A stretch of DNA of 64,000 bases from CAWIKY01 sp963836905 (GCA_963836905.1 CAWIKY010000006.1:1178001-1242000), one strand, 5' to 3'; positions 25,577 to 34,742 are shown, counted from the stretch's first letter. The notes: generated by a model from the letters alone, not told the origin. Program-made: numbers and translations.

Positions 25577-27032
25577 GGTTGCTGAATTTCGTGAGGTTCG
25601 GATTGAAGTGCAGCTCGACCTTGCCGATCGGACCGTGTCTCTGTTTGGATATTATGACTTCTGCGATGTTTCGAAGACGTTCCATCTTTTCGCGCCAGGT
25701 AACGAAGTTTTCGTCGTTCTCTTCCGGCTCCATTCGTTCAAGATAGTCGGACTCCCGGTAGACGAACAAGACAGCGTCGGCGTCCTGCTCGATGGAACCG
25801 GACTCTCGCAGGTCAGAGAGCTGCGGACGTTTATCATCACGCTGTTCGACCTGCCGTGACAATTGGGAAAGTGCAATGATCGGAATGTTGAGTTCCTTGG
25901 CCAATGCCTTGAGACCCATGGTGATTTGGCTGACTTCCTGAACCCGGCCCTCATTCTTTCGCGAGCCGGACCCGGTGATGAGTTGCAGATAGTCGATGAT
26001 GAGAAGGTCCAGTCCGCTGGAGCGTTGAAGCCTGCGGGCACGCGCTGCCAACTGGGCAATCGAGATGCCACCGGTATCGTCGATGTGCAAAGGCAATTGC
26101 TCGAGCTCGGTGGCAGCTTCGCAGATACGGTCATATTCGTGTCGCTGGATATCGCCCTGCCTGATGCGGTGCGACTGTACGCCAGACCGTTCGGACAGGA
26201 TACGTGTTGCGAGTTGCTCTGAGGACATCTCGAGCGAGAAGAAGCCGACGATTGCGCCATCCACGGTTTTCATGGTGCCGCTCGGGGTCATTTCGCGTCG
26301 GCATGCGGCGGCCGCGTTGTAGGCAATGTTGGTGGCAAGTGACGTCTTTCCCATCGAAGGACGACCGGCAAGAATCAGAAGGTCGGAATTGTGGAGACCG
26401 CCCAGCTTGTGGTCCAGATCGTTCAATCCGGTCGAGATGCCGGCAATCTTGCCGTCTCTCTGATAGGCCGCCGTCGCCATCTCGATTGACGCCGAGACCG
26501 CCGAGCCGAAATTCAGGAACCCGCCCTGCAGGGAGCCACGCTCCGCAAGTTTGTGCAGGGACTGTTCGGCTACCGTTATCTGGGTGTTGCCGGTATCTTC
26601 CTCGGCAGGTTTAACAGCGCTCGAGACCATCGTGGAACCGATAGTAATGAGACCGCGCCGTATGGCGAGATCACGAACAATCTCTGCATAATCATTGATC
26701 TCTGGCCCGAATGCCGCCCGGTCGAGCAGCCCGGCCAGATAGGTGGGACCGCCAAGCTCCTCCAGATTACCCTTGCGCTCGAAATGGTCGTGCATGGTCA
26801 GACCGTCGGCCGTACGGCCTTTCGGAATAAAGCTGGTGAAGGCCTCATACAGCTCGCGGTGCGCGAGACCATAGAAGTCTTCCGGGTGCAGGAGTTCGCT
26901 GACCCTGTTGAACGCATTGTTGTCAAACAGGATCGCACCGATAATAGCGGCTTCTGCCGCGATATTGTGTGGTGCTTCGGTCTTGCCGCCGGACGCGTCG
27001 GAGCCGGTTGTGGTCGATGTGTCGTATGCCAT
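25545..27032 (-). CDS. dnaB: Replicative DNA helicase
   Basis: 495 residues from ATG 27032, preceded by AAGGGG; a GTG two codons upstream is also open. The N-terminal primase-interacting domain (PHNIAAEAAIIGAILFD) is followed by a linker and the RecA-like motor: Walker A ILAGRPSMGKTSLATNIA, Walker B LDLLIIDYLQLI and IALSQLSRQVEQRDDKRP. It unwinds DNA at the replication fork as a hexamer. No intein is present. It is separated from upstream rplI by a terminator hairpin. Confidence 0.97.
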   Translation of the reverse strand: MAYDTSTTTGSDASGGKTEAPHNIAAEAAIIGAILFDNNAFNRVSELLHPEDFYGLAHRELYEAFTSFIPKGRTADGLTMHDHFERKGNLEELGGPTYLAGLLDRAAFGPEINDYAEIVRDLAIRRGLITIGSTMVSSAVKPAEEDTGNTQITVAEQSLHKLAERGSLQGGFLNFGSAVSASIEMATAAYQRDGKIAGISTGLNDLDHKLGGLHNSDLLILAGRPSMGKTSLATNIAYNAAAACRREMTPSGTMKTVDGAIVGFFSLEMSSEQLATRILSERSGVQSHRIRQGDIQRHEYDRICEAATELEQLPLHIDDTGGISIAQLAARARRLQRSSGLDLLIIDYLQLITGSGSRKNEGRVQEVSQITMGLKALAKELNIPIIALSQLSRQVEQRDDKRPQLSDLRESGSIEQDADAVLFVYRESDYLERMEPEENDENFVTWREKMERLRNIAEVIISKQRHGPIGKVELHFNPNLTKFSNLDRQHSPAEY

Positions 27033-27110
27033 TCCCACCCCTTATCTCATTGCATTTGTTCGGTCAGCAACAGAACGGCGATTGGCGGTGCAAAACTCTT
27101 GCTCGCAAAG

Positions 27111-27141
27111 AAAAAAGCCCGGACGTTTCCGTCCGGGCTTT
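27111..27141 (-). terminator. Intrinsic terminator after rplI
   Basis: AAAGCCCGGACG (27114-27125) pairs with CGTCCGGGCTTT (27130-27141) around TTTC. The A-run at 27111-27116 gives a U-run on the minus strand, directly after rplI. The hairpin lies between rplI and dnaB and should separate the ribosomal operon from dnaB. Confidence 0.88.
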
Positions 27142-27168
27142 CCTGTAAATCAAGGCTGAGCCAGTGGA

Positions 27169-27765
27169 TCAGTCGTCGTCATCATCGGATGGACCGCGTT
27201 CCGCTGCGGCTTCCGATGCGGCTTCGGCCATTGACGAGGCTTGCTCGTCGGAGGCTTCGCGCTCTTCGCTTGCCAGCGTTTCGACGATGTCTTCACCGGC
27301 AGCCTGACGCTCGGCTTCGTCCGCGCTCCTGGCCACGTTCGCCTGAACAGTGACGGTCACCTCGGCATGAAGCCGGATCGAGACATCGTGCATACCGATC
27401 GTCTTGATTGGCTGGTTGAGCAAGACGGCATTGCGCGCGACGCTATGCCCGGCTTCGCGTGCTGCATCGCTGATATCGCGAGCGGTCACGGACCCGAAAA
27501 GCTGACCGGTATCGCCTGCCTGACGGATCAGGACGAAAATAGCGCCCTCAATGGTCTTGCCGGTTTCAGCAGCGGCGGCGCGATTGCGCTCGTTACGGGC
27601 TTCGATTTCGGCGCGCTCTGCCTCGAACCGCTTGCGGTTGGCTTCGTTTGCACGAAGCGCCTTGCCTTGCGGAATGAGGAAGTTACGGGCGAACCCGTTC
27701 TTTACGTCGACTTCGTCGCCGATGCTGCCGAGTGCTTCGACACGCTCAAGAAGAATAACCTGCAT
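27169..27765 (-). CDS. rplI: 50S ribosomal protein L9
   Basis: 198 residues. It opens MQVILLERVEALGSIGDEVD, the L9 signature, and continues with VKNGFARNFLIPQGKA. The N- and C-domains and connecting helix (RKRFEAERAEIEARNERN) are present. It extends about 50 residues past the usual length in a low-complexity tail rich in Glu, Ala and Ser that ends in five aspartates. Acidic tails are common in alphaproteobacterial L9. It is the third gene of the rpsF-rpsR-rplI operon. Confidence 0.96.
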   Translation of the reverse strand: MQVILLERVEALGSIGDEVDVKNGFARNFLIPQGKALRANEANRKRFEAERAEIEARNERNRAAAAETGKTIEGAIFVLIRQAGDTGQLFGSVTARDISDAAREAGHSVARNAVLLNQPIKTIGMHDVSIRLHAEVTVTVQANVARSADEAERQAAGEDIVETLASEEREASDEQASSMAEAASEAAAERGPSDDDDD

Positions 27766-27777
27766 GGTGAACTCTCC

Positions 27778-28041
27778 CTATTGAACCGAAAACGGCAGCA
27801 GAGCGAGCACGCGGGCCCGCTTGATGGCCTGCGCGAGTTTGCGCTGTTTCTTGTGACTGACGGCTGTGATCCGGGCAGGGACGATCTTGCCTTTCTCGGA
27901 AATGTAGCGCTGCAGGAGTTTGACGTCCTTATAGTCGATCTCCGGGGCGTTCTCGCCGGAGAACGGACAGACTTTCCGGCGACGTCCGAACGGACGGCGG
28001 GCCGGAATGTTCGAGATATTCAATTTTGAACCTTGTGACAT
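27778..28041 (-). CDS. rpsR: 30S ribosomal protein S18
   Basis: 87 residues with RRKVCPFSGENAPEIDYKDV and the basic C-terminal SHKKQRKLAQAIKRAR, both diagnostic of S18. It binds 16S rRNA as a heterodimer with S6, encoded 9 bp upstream. That pair may also bind the rpsF leader. Confidence 0.97.
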   Translation of the reverse strand: MSQGSKLNISNIPARRPFGRRRKVCPFSGENAPEIDYKDVKLLQRYISEKGKIVPARITAVSHKKQRKLAQAIKRARVLALLPFSVQ

Positions 28042-28050
28042 GGTAGCCTC

Positions 28051-28401
28051 CTAGTCCCGCCGACGCCGGTCATCGCGATCCTTGCGCGACAGAACGGGTG
28101 ATGGCTCATCTGAAAGGGTTTCGACGCGGATCGTCATGTGGCGCATGATATCCTCGTGGATACGCAGACGACGTTCGAGTTCATGAACGGTCGCAGCCGG
28201 CGCATCAATGTTGATCAGCGCGTAGTGACCCTTGCGGACCTTGTTGATTGGGTAAGCGAGGTTGCGCAGGCCCCAGTATTCGGTCTTGCCGACCTTGCCG
28301 TCCTGCTCGGTAATGATTGTGGAGATTTCTTCGACCAGCGCTTCCACCTGTTGAGGTGAAATGTCCGGCCGAGCCACGATAACGTGCTCGTAAAGTGCCA
28401 T
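28051..28401 (-). CDS. rpsF: 30S ribosomal protein S6
   Basis: 116 residues: MALYEHVIVARPDISPQQVE, then GLRNLAYPINKVRKGHYALI, both typical of S6, with a short charged C-terminal tail. First gene of rpsF-rpsR-rplI. The Shine-Dalgarno AAAGGGA is 6-8 nt before the ATG. A hairpin with a CCGA bulge just upstream resembles the S6:S18 autoregulatory leader. Confidence 0.97.
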   Translation of the reverse strand: MALYEHVIVARPDISPQQVEALVEEISTIITEQDGKVGKTEYWGLRNLAYPINKVRKGHYALINIDAPAATVHELERRLRIHEDIMRHMTIRVETLSDEPSPVLSRKDRDDRRRRD

Positions 28402-28426
28402 GTGTACTTCCCTTTAATGAGACGCG

Positions 28427-28452
28427 GCGCTCGGCAACAAGGGGTGTTGCGC
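28427..28452 (-). promoter_or_regulatory. Candidate S6:S18 ribosomal leader hairpin
   Basis: On the minus strand, CAACA (28449-28445) pairs with TGTTG (28439-28435) around CCCCT. An outer GCG/CGC helix (28452-28450 with 28429-28427 region) is separated from it by a 3' bulge CCGA(G) (28434-28430). A hairpin with a 3' CCG bulge, about 26 nt before the rpsF start, is the layout of the known S6:S18-binding mRNA motif. I assign it from that layout only. Confidence 0.5.
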
Positions 28453-28627
28453 AAACGATGGCCCTTCCCGGACTGTCCGGGGAGGCCGCATCCCGACCAA
28501 GCGCGGCTTAAACCTCATCAACGGTAAAAATGCAAGCCTCGTCGCTGCGGGCCCTACATGACCTTGCCAGCGAAGGCGCAGGCAGGTTAGCCAGATCGAG
28601 TGAAGCAAATTAGAGTGGAGCCTGCGT

Positions 28628-29593
28628 GTGTCCGAAATCGCATTCATCTTTCCGGGGCAGGGTGCCCAGACCATTGGTATGGGGCGCGAAATCGCAGAAG
28701 CCTTTGCGTCGGCCCGCAATGTCTTCGATGAAGTCGATGATGCACTGGGACAAAAACTTTCGGAATTGATGTTCAATGGCGATCAGGACGACCTGACGCT
28801 GACTTCAAACGCTCAACCGGCTCTGATGGCAACAAGCCTCGCCGTAATGGCAGCGTTAAAGGAGGGATTTGGCATCGACGTATCAAAAGCGGCCTTTGTC
28901 GCGGGGCATTCGCTGGGAGAATATTCAGCGCTTGCCTCGGCGGGCAGCCTCTCGGTTGCGGAGGCTGCCCGGCTGTTGCGGGTTCGTGGCAACGCCATGC
29001 AGGCGGCCGTCCCAGCGGGCGAAGGTGCCATGGCCGCCTTGCTTGGTGCGTCCATCGAGCAAGCCGAAGCAGCATGCTCGGAGGCGGAAACTTTTGGCGT
29101 TTGTGAGATTGCCAATGACAACGCGCCGGGTCAGGTCGTGCTGTCAGGCTCCAAGGCAGGTATCGACGCTGCGGTTGCGTGGTCGAAGGACGTGGGCATC
29201 AAGAAGGCCGTGCTTTTGCCTGTAAGCGCTCCGTTTCATTGTCGCCTCATGCAGCCCGCAGCCGAACGGATGGAAGCGGCGCTGGCTTATGCTGCTTTCG
29301 CCAGCCCGAACGTCCCGCTGGTCAGCAATATTCGTGCGCGTCCGGAAACGGAACCGGATGCATTGAAGGCCCTGCTTGTCGAGCAGGTCACCGGGCGAGT
29401 GCGATGGCGCGAAAGCGTCGAGTGGATGTCGGAAAACGGCATAACGACTATGGTCGAATGTGGAGCAGGAAAGGTTCTGACAGTTATGAACCGCCGCACC
29501 GTTCGGTCGCTCGAGGGAATTTCACTGAACACGCCGTCCGATCTGGAAGCGTTTGCGAAAACTCTGGAAAACAAGGACGGAGACGATGCTTGA
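28628..29593 (+). CDS. fabD: Malonyl CoA-acyl carrier protein transacylase
   Basis: 321 residues from a GTG start, with GGAG 10 nt upstream. It loads malonyl groups from CoA onto ACP for fatty acid synthesis. IFPGQGAQTIGMGR is the oxyanion-side motif, the nucleophile serine is in VAGHSLGEYSALASAG and the conserved His is in LPVSAPFHCRLMQPA. It overlaps the start of fabG by 8 bp. The fabD-fabG-acpP-fabF order is the standard fab cluster. Confidence 0.97.
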   Translation: MSEIAFIFPGQGAQTIGMGREIAEAFASARNVFDEVDDALGQKLSELMFNGDQDDLTLTSNAQPALMATSLAVMAALKEGFGIDVSKAAFVAGHSLGEYSALASAGSLSVAEAARLLRVRGNAMQAAVPAGEGAMAALLGASIEQAEAACSEAETFGVCEIANDNAPGQVVLSGSKAGIDAAVAWSKDVGIKKAVLLPVSAPFHCRLMQPAAERMEAALAYAAFASPNVPLVSNIRARPETEPDALKALLVEQVTGRVRWRESVEWMSENGITTMVECGAGKVLTVMNRRTVRSLEGISLNTPSDLEAFAKTLENKDGDDA

Positions 29594-30323
29594 TTTGAGC
29601 GGGAAGACGGCGCTGGTGACAGGCGCCTCGGGCGGTATTGGCAGCGAGATCGCCAAGAGCCTTGAGCGAGGCGGGGGCGAAAATAGCGCTCAGCGGTACG
29701 CGCAAGGCGGTTTTGGAAGAGGTTGCCAGCGGCCTGGACGGAGAAACGCATATTGCGGTCTGCAATCTGGGAGATCCGGAAAGCGTTTCGGGCCTGGTCC
29801 CGTTGTGGAGGCAGACTTCGCTCCGATTGATATCTTCGTCTCGAACGCCGGACTGACACGTGATGGACTGTTACTGCGCATGAAGGATGATGACTGGCAG
29901 ACAGTGATGGACGTCAATCTCGGCGCCTATTTCAGAATAGCGAAGGCCTGCCTGAAAGGCATGATGAAACGTCGGCACGGACGCATTATCGGGATCACGT
30001 CGATCGTCGGCGTAACGGGCAATCCGGGGCAGGCAAATTATGCGGCATCGAAGGCCGGTATGATCGGGTTTACAAAGTCTCTGGCGCAGGAGATTGCCAG
30101 CAGGGAAATCACCGCCAACTGTATCGCCCCGGGCTTTATCGCTTCACCGATGACGGACGCGTTGTCAGAGGCTCAAAAGGAGAAATTATTGCAGGGGATT
30201 CCTGTTGGTCGACTTGGAACCGGCACCGATATCGCATCGGCGGTCCGGTATCTTGCTTCAGAAGAAGCGGCGTACATAACCGGCCAAACTCTGCATGTTA
30301 ACGGGGGAATGGCGATGATCTAG
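29586..30323 (+). CDS. fabG: 3-oxoacyl-ACP reductase (two compensating frameshifts)
   Basis: NADPH-dependent reductase of fatty acid elongation, 245 codons, the usual length. TGASGGIGSEIAKSL, NAGLTRDGLLLRM, the Ser in GITSIVGVTGNPGQ and YAASKAGMIGF are normal. Between about 29664 and 29802 the annotated frame turns into nonsense (residues 27-72), while another frame reads SEAGAKIALSGTRKAVLEEV and ETHIAVCNLGDPESVSGLV, the expected FabG sequence. An extra G at 29664 and a missing G near 29802 explain this. The open frame hides the fault, so a naive translation is wrong for 46 residues. Confidence 0.95.
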   Translation: MLDLSGKTALVTGASGGIGSEIAKSLERGGGENSAQRYAQGGFGRGCQRPGRRNAYCGLQSGRSGKRFGPGPVVEADFAPIDIFVSNAGLTRDGLLLRMKDDDWQTVMDVNLGAYFRIAKACLKGMMKRRHGRIIGITSIVGVTGNPGQANYAASKAGMIGFTKSLAQEIASREITANCIAPGFIASPMTDALSEAQKEKLLQGIPVGRLGTGTDIASAVRYLASEEAAYITGQTLHVNGGMAMI

Positions 30324-30457
30324 CTGCTACAAGGCTGGTCAGCGGCAGGGAACGTCGCTAAGGAACCCGCACAGCGGTTCTTGACAAGAGAGCACAAGGC
30401 AGAGCGGTATCCAAAGCAGGTGCACCGTCGCCGGAAGATAGAAAAAGGGAAGCAACG

Positions 30458-30694
30458 ATGTCGGACGTTTTTGAGCGGGTTAAAAAAATTGTTGTCGAGA
30501 ATCTCGAAGTGGAAGCTGACTCGGTCACCGAGCAGGCAAGCTTCATCGACGATCTCGGCGCGGACAGCCTTGACCTTGTCGAGCTGGTCATGGCGTTTGA
30601 AGAAGAGTTCGGTATCGAGATCGAAGACGAAGTGCAGGAAAAGATCCGCACCGTTGGCGATGCCGTTACCGAAATCAACAAGACAAAGAGCTAG
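30458..30694 (+). CDS. acpP: Acyl carrier protein
   Basis: 78 residues with the phosphopantetheine serine in DDLGADSLDLVELVM and the acidic helix AFEEEFGIEIEDE. Carries acyl chains for the Fab enzymes. It lies 134 bp after fabG, a gap long enough for its own promoter, as is common for highly expressed acpP, and 9 bp before fabF. Confidence 0.98.
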   Translation: MSDVFERVKKIVVENLEVEADSVTEQASFIDDLGADSLDLVELVMAFEEEFGIEIEDEVQEKIRTVGDAVTEINKTKS

Positions 30695-30703
30695 GCTGCA
30701 GCC

Positions 30704-31987
30704 ATGCGTCGCGTCGTAATTACGGGCATTGGACTCGTCACACCACTTGCGGGTAACCGCGAAGCAAGCTGGTCGCGTCTGATCGAAGGCCGCTCGGGAG
30801 CCCGCAAGGTCGATCTTTTCGACACGGACGATCTCCCCTGCAAGATCGCGGCGCAGGTTCCGTGGACCACGGGACGCGGTGGCGGCAGCGACGATCCGGA
30901 GGCTTTCAATCCGGAAGTCGTCGGCTCGCCGAAAGAGCGTCGCCGGATCAGTGATTTTATCACCTACGGTATGGGCGCAGCCCACGAAGCGGTAGAAGAT
31001 TCCGGCTGGAAACCTGAAACCGAGGAGGACCGCTACAGAACCGGAGTCATGATTGGTTCGGGCATTGGCGGGCTTCCGGAGATCGCCGAAACGACGTTGC
31101 AGCTGGAAGCGGGAGGCCCGCGAAAGGTCAGCCCCTTCTTCATCCCAAGTGCATTGATCAATCTGGCATCGGGCCAGGTTTCGATCCGCTACGGATACAA
31201 GGGGCCGAATCATTCCGTGGTGACGGCGTGTGCCACAGGTGCGCATGCGATCGGAGACAGTTCCAGGCTGATCCAGTATGGCGACGCGGACGTGATGATT
31301 GCAGGCGGCGCCGAAGGTGCACTTTGCAGGCTGGCGTTTGCGGGCTTCTCAGCCGCCAAGGCGCTGACGACAAATTTCAATGACACTCCGGAAAAAGCGT
31401 CCAGACCTTACGACAAGGACCGCGACGGCTTTCTGTTCGGTGAAGGTGCGGGTGTCGTCGTTCTCGAAGAATACGAGCACGCAAAAGCCCGAGGCGCGAA
31501 GATATACGCTGAGGTTCTGGGCTACGGTCTTTCCGGCGATGCTTACCACATTACCGCGCCTTCAGAGGATGGAGACGGCGGGTATCGCGCCATGAAAATG
31601 GCGCTCGGCCACGCTGGTATCGAAGCTGGTGATGTCGATTACATCAACACACACGGCACCTCGACCCCGATGGGCGATGAGATTGAAGTACGGGCCATCG
31701 AGCGCCTGTTCGGAGCAGCGGTTGAAAAGCTTTCCCTGTCTTCGACAAAATCGGCAATTGGTCATCTGCTCGGTGCGGCTGGCGCGGTCGAAGGGGCGTT
31801 CACCGCTCTGGCTTTGCAGAGAGGCATGATTCCGCCAACGCTGAATCTCGATAACCCGTCATTCACATCGAAGATCGACCTGACGCCGAAGGTAGCGAAG
31901 AAACGCGATATCAAGATTGCGCTTTCCAACTCGTTCGGATTCGGCGGAACGAATGCAGCACTGGTGCTTGGTCGCATCGACGCGTGA
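30704..31987 (+). CDS. fabF: 3-oxoacyl-ACP synthase II
   Basis: 427-residue condensing enzyme. The catalytic triad is visible: cysteine in VVTACATGAHAIGD, histidine in DYINTHGTSTPMGD and histidine in KSAIGHLLGAAGAVEG. The N-terminal MRRVVITGIGLVTPLAG and the C-terminal SNSFGFGGTNAALVLGR complete the KAS fold. Elongates acyl-ACP, with a role in cis-vaccenate formation in relatives. The frame is intact. Confidence 0.97.
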   Translation: MRRVVITGIGLVTPLAGNREASWSRLIEGRSGARKVDLFDTDDLPCKIAAQVPWTTGRGGGSDDPEAFNPEVVGSPKERRRISDFITYGMGAAHEAVEDSGWKPETEEDRYRTGVMIGSGIGGLPEIAETTLQLEAGGPRKVSPFFIPSALINLASGQVSIRYGYKGPNHSVVTACATGAHAIGDSSRLIQYGDADVMIAGGAEGALCRLAFAGFSAAKALTTNFNDTPEKASRPYDKDRDGFLFGEGAGVVVLEEYEHAKARGAKIYAEVLGYGLSGDAYHITAPSEDGDGGYRAMKMALGHAGIEAGDVDYINTHGTSTPMGDEIEVRAIERLFGAAVEKLSLSSTKSAIGHLLGAAGAVEGAFTALALQRGMIPPTLNLDNPSFTSKIDLTPKVAKKRDIKIALSNSFGFGGTNAALVLGRIDA

Positions 31988-32031
31988 CCGGCCAGACCGG
32001 TGCACTTGTCTAACGAGCCTGAGGAGACCCG

Positions 32032-33072
32032 ATGCGCTGGTTGAAATGGCTGCTGATTGCCGTTTTTGCCCTGCTGCTCGTCGGCATGGCCGTGGCAGCG
32101 TTCGGATATTACAGGTTTCAGCAAGCAATCTCTGGTCCCGGTCCTACGGAAATGGCATCGGCTCCTGCAATCGTCCTGATCGAACGGGGCACCGGGGTCG
32201 CCGGGATCGGCGGCCGGCTGGAACGGGCAGGGGTCATTTCCGATGCGCGCCTCTTCCGGCTCGCAACCCGCTATCTTGAGGCTGACACCTCGTTGAAAGC
32301 AGGTGAATATGCGTTTGCACCCGGCGTCAGCATGATCGAAGCCATCGAACAGATGCGCAAGGGCGATGTGATCCTGCATCCGGTTACGATAATCGAGGGG
32401 TCTACGGTCGCCCAGGCGATGCGGATCATCGGTGCATCGGACGTTTTGACGGGTGACCTTCCCGCCGAGCCGCCCGAAGGTAGCCTTCTGCCTGACACAT
32501 ACGCCGTCACCCGGGGTACAAAGAGATCCGAAGTACTGAAGCGTATGCAGACGGCGCAAACCGATCTTCTGGATGATATTTGGGAAGGCAGGGCTGACAA
32601 CCTCCCGTTCACGACGAAAGAAGAGGCCATCACACTGGCATCCGTCGTCGAGAAAGAAACAAGCGTGCCAGCCGAAGTCGGGCTCGTCGCCGGCGTTTTC
32701 GTGAACCGTCTCCGGCTCGGAATGCGTCTGCAGAGTGACCCGACGATCATCTACGGAATTTCGAAAGGCGAGCGCCTGACCCGCACGCGCAACGGTGTTA
32801 CCGTGCAGCGGGGTTTGTTTCGTTCCGAGATCGACAGACCGACACCCTGGAACACCTATCAGGTCGATGGTCTTCCAGCGACGCCGATCTGCAATCCGGG
32901 TGCCGCGAGCATTCGGGCCGTTCTAAACCCGGAAGAAACCGAAATGCTGTTTTTCGTTGCCGATGGCACGGGCGGGCATGTTTTCGCTCGTACGAATGCC
33001 GAACATGTCCGCAATGTTGCCGCTTGGCGTCGTGTTGAGCGGGATTTACGCGCAAAAGCGGAGGGCGGCTGA
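32032..33072 (+). CDS. mltG: Endolytic murein transglycosylase MltG
   Basis: 346 residues. An N-terminal membrane anchor (LLIAVFALLLVGMAVAAFGY) is followed by the YceG domain. The catalytic glutamate is in LASVVEKETSVPAEVGLVAG, and the segments FVNRLRLGMRLQSDPTIIYG and NTYQVDGLPATPICNPGAAS are diagnostic. It cleaves nascent glycan strands at the inner membrane. The location after fabF and before yicC-gmk is common. Its TGA overlaps the yicC ATG by 1 base. Confidence 0.95.
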   Translation: MRWLKWLLIAVFALLLVGMAVAAFGYYRFQQAISGPGPTEMASAPAIVLIERGTGVAGIGGRLERAGVISDARLFRLATRYLEADTSLKAGEYAFAPGVSMIEAIEQMRKGDVILHPVTIIEGSTVAQAMRIIGASDVLTGDLPAEPPEGSLLPDTYAVTRGTKRSEVLKRMQTAQTDLLDDIWEGRADNLPFTTKEEAITLASVVEKETSVPAEVGLVAGVFVNRLRLGMRLQSDPTIIYGISKGERLTRTRNGVTVQRGLFRSEIDRPTPWNTYQVDGLPATPICNPGAASIRAVLNPEETEMLFFVADGTGGHVFARTNAEHVRNVAAWRRVERDLRAKAEGG

Positions 33073-33953
33073 TGCTTCAATCCATGACCGGCTTTGCTCG
33101 GTCGCAAGGCACGCTTGCATGCGGAGACTGGACCTGCGAAGCACGCTCGGTGAACAGCAAGGGGCTGGATATCCGGCTCAACCTGCCTGTCTTCCTCGCT
33201 ATGCACGACGCCGAGATCCGCAAGGACGTAAAGCAGCGCTTCAAGCGCGGTTCGGTGACGGTGTCTTTCCAGTTGAACCGTACGTCTGATGAGACCGATC
33301 TGGTGGTGAACCGGGGGCTTCTGTCCCGCCTCGCCCGCCTTGATCGTGCCTATGGCAACCGCCCGCGCAATTCGGCCGGTACGATTGCGCCATATCTGGC
33401 AGTGAAAGGGGTGATTTCGGGTGAGAAGCCCCGCAACGGAGGCGACTTGTCTGCTGACGAGACCAATGCCTGCCGGGCTGCAATTTGCGAAACGCTCGAT
33501 GCGCTTCAGAATGCCCGCCGCGGCGAGGGCGAGAAAGTCACCGCCATGTTGGAGTCACTTGTTGAAGACATGGCGAAAACGATCAGCGAGGCGCAAGCCC
33601 TGGCATCTGACCAGTCGCAGATGTTGTTTGACCGATTGTCAGGACGGGTGCGTGAGCTGACGTCCGATACCGAGATAGATCAGCAACGCCTCGCACAGGA
33701 AGTTGCGCTGCTCGCCTCCAAGGCGGATGTGCGCGAGGAAATAGACCGTTTGCTGGCGCATACAGAAGACGCGCGCTCGCGTTTTGCGACGTCCGAACCA
33801 CAAGGCCGAAAGCTTGAGTTCCTGAGCCAGGAATTCAATCGCGAGGCTAATACGCTTGGCGCCAAGTCAGCGAGCCTCGAATTGACGCGGTGCTCACTGG
33901 CATTGAAGTCCTCAATTGATCAGTTCCGGGAGCAAGCTGCCAATGTCGAATGA
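33072..33953 (+). CDS. yicC: YicC family protein (predicted endoribonuclease)
   Basis: 293 residues opening MLQSMTGFARSQG, with SVNSKGLDIRLNLP and the C-terminal signature EPQGRKLEFLSQEFNREANT (Gln-Glu-Phe-Asn-Arg-Glu). E. coli YicC was reported as a ribonuclease that targets a small RNA and is linked to stationary-phase growth. It is translationally coupled to mltG and overlaps gmk by 11 bp; the yicC-gmk pairing is widely conserved. Confidence 0.93.
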   Translation: MLQSMTGFARSQGTLACGDWTCEARSVNSKGLDIRLNLPVFLAMHDAEIRKDVKQRFKRGSVTVSFQLNRTSDETDLVVNRGLLSRLARLDRAYGNRPRNSAGTIAPYLAVKGVISGEKPRNGGDLSADETNACRAAICETLDALQNARRGEGEKVTAMLESLVEDMAKTISEAQALASDQSQMLFDRLSGRVRELTSDTEIDQQRLAQEVALLASKADVREEIDRLLAHTEDARSRFATSEPQGRKLEFLSQEFNREANTLGAKSASLELTRCSLALKSSIDQFREQAANVE

Positions 33954-34582
33954 ACGACCGGAACGCCGTGGGTTGATGCTGGTCATATCAAGTCCGTCAG
34001 GCGCGGGAAAGACAACACTGGCACGCAAGCTGATGGAAACCCATTCAGATATGTCGCTGTCTGTTTCGGCCACAACGCGCGCTCCCAGACCGAATGAACG
34101 AGATGGCGTGGACTACCATTTTGTCGATACGCCTGCCTTCCGCAAGATGATCGATACCGATGCGTTTCTGGAGTGGGCCAAGGTGTTCGATCACTATTAC
34201 GGGACGCCGCGCGATGCGGTTGAAACCCGACTGCAGGCGGGTTTGGACGTTATATTTGATGTCGACTGGCAGGGCGCTGATGCAATCCACGATCAGATGC
34301 CCGAACGATGTCGTCTCCGTGTTCATTCTCCCGCCTTCGATTGCTGCACTCGAGGGGCGTCTCGCGGCAAGACCGGGCTCGACACCCGAAAAGGTGAAGC
34401 GCCGCATGGCGGGCGCACATAGCGAAATCAGTCATTGGCGGCGCTATGACTACGTGATCGTGAACACCGAGCTTGAGGCTGCCTACGCGCAGCTTGAGGC
34501 CCTGTTGAAGGCAGAGCGCCTGAAACGACAAAGACAGACCGGGCTCGATAGACTTGTGAGGGACCTGTTGGGCGAAACATGA
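33943..34582 (+). CDS. gmk: Guanylate kinase (one frameshift)
   Basis: GMP to GDP phosphorylation. P-loop ISSPSGAGKTTLARKL, then SVSATTRAPRPNERDGVDYH and VIFDVDWQGADAIHDQMP. The frame breaks at CCC 34300-34302; removing one C continues as NDVVSVFILPPSIAALEGRL through KRRMAGAHSEISHWRRYDYV to the end, a complete enzyme of about 212 residues. The 3' part contains the lid and conserved NMP-binding C-terminal helix. It overlaps the yicC end and is followed by tRNA-Leu. Confidence 0.94.
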
Positions 34583-34656
34583 CGTTCTGTGCGCTGCCCC
34601 TGCGCCCGATACGGGCAATTGACGTCGGCAGGCAAAACGGTAGACAGGCATCTCAC

Positions 34657-34742
34657 GCGGATGTGGCGGAACTGGTAGACGCACTTGGTTTAGGTCCAAG
34701 CGCCGAGAGGCGTGGGGGTTCGAGTTCCCTTCATCCGCACCA
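34657..34742 (+). tRNA. tRNA-Leu (UAG)
   Basis: Acceptor GCGGATG (34657-34663) pairs with CATCCGC (34732-34738), followed by A and an encoded CCA. The anticodon loop TTTAGGT between CTTGG and CCAAG gives anticodon TAG. A long variable arm (GCGCCGAGAGGCGT region) and the T-loop GGTTCGAGTTCC fit a class II leucine tRNA. Confidence 0.97.

Noticed and set aside
30378..30440. TTGACA-containing promoter before acpP
   Set aside because: TTGACA is present near 30379, but no convincing -10 element lies at 16-18 nt spacing.
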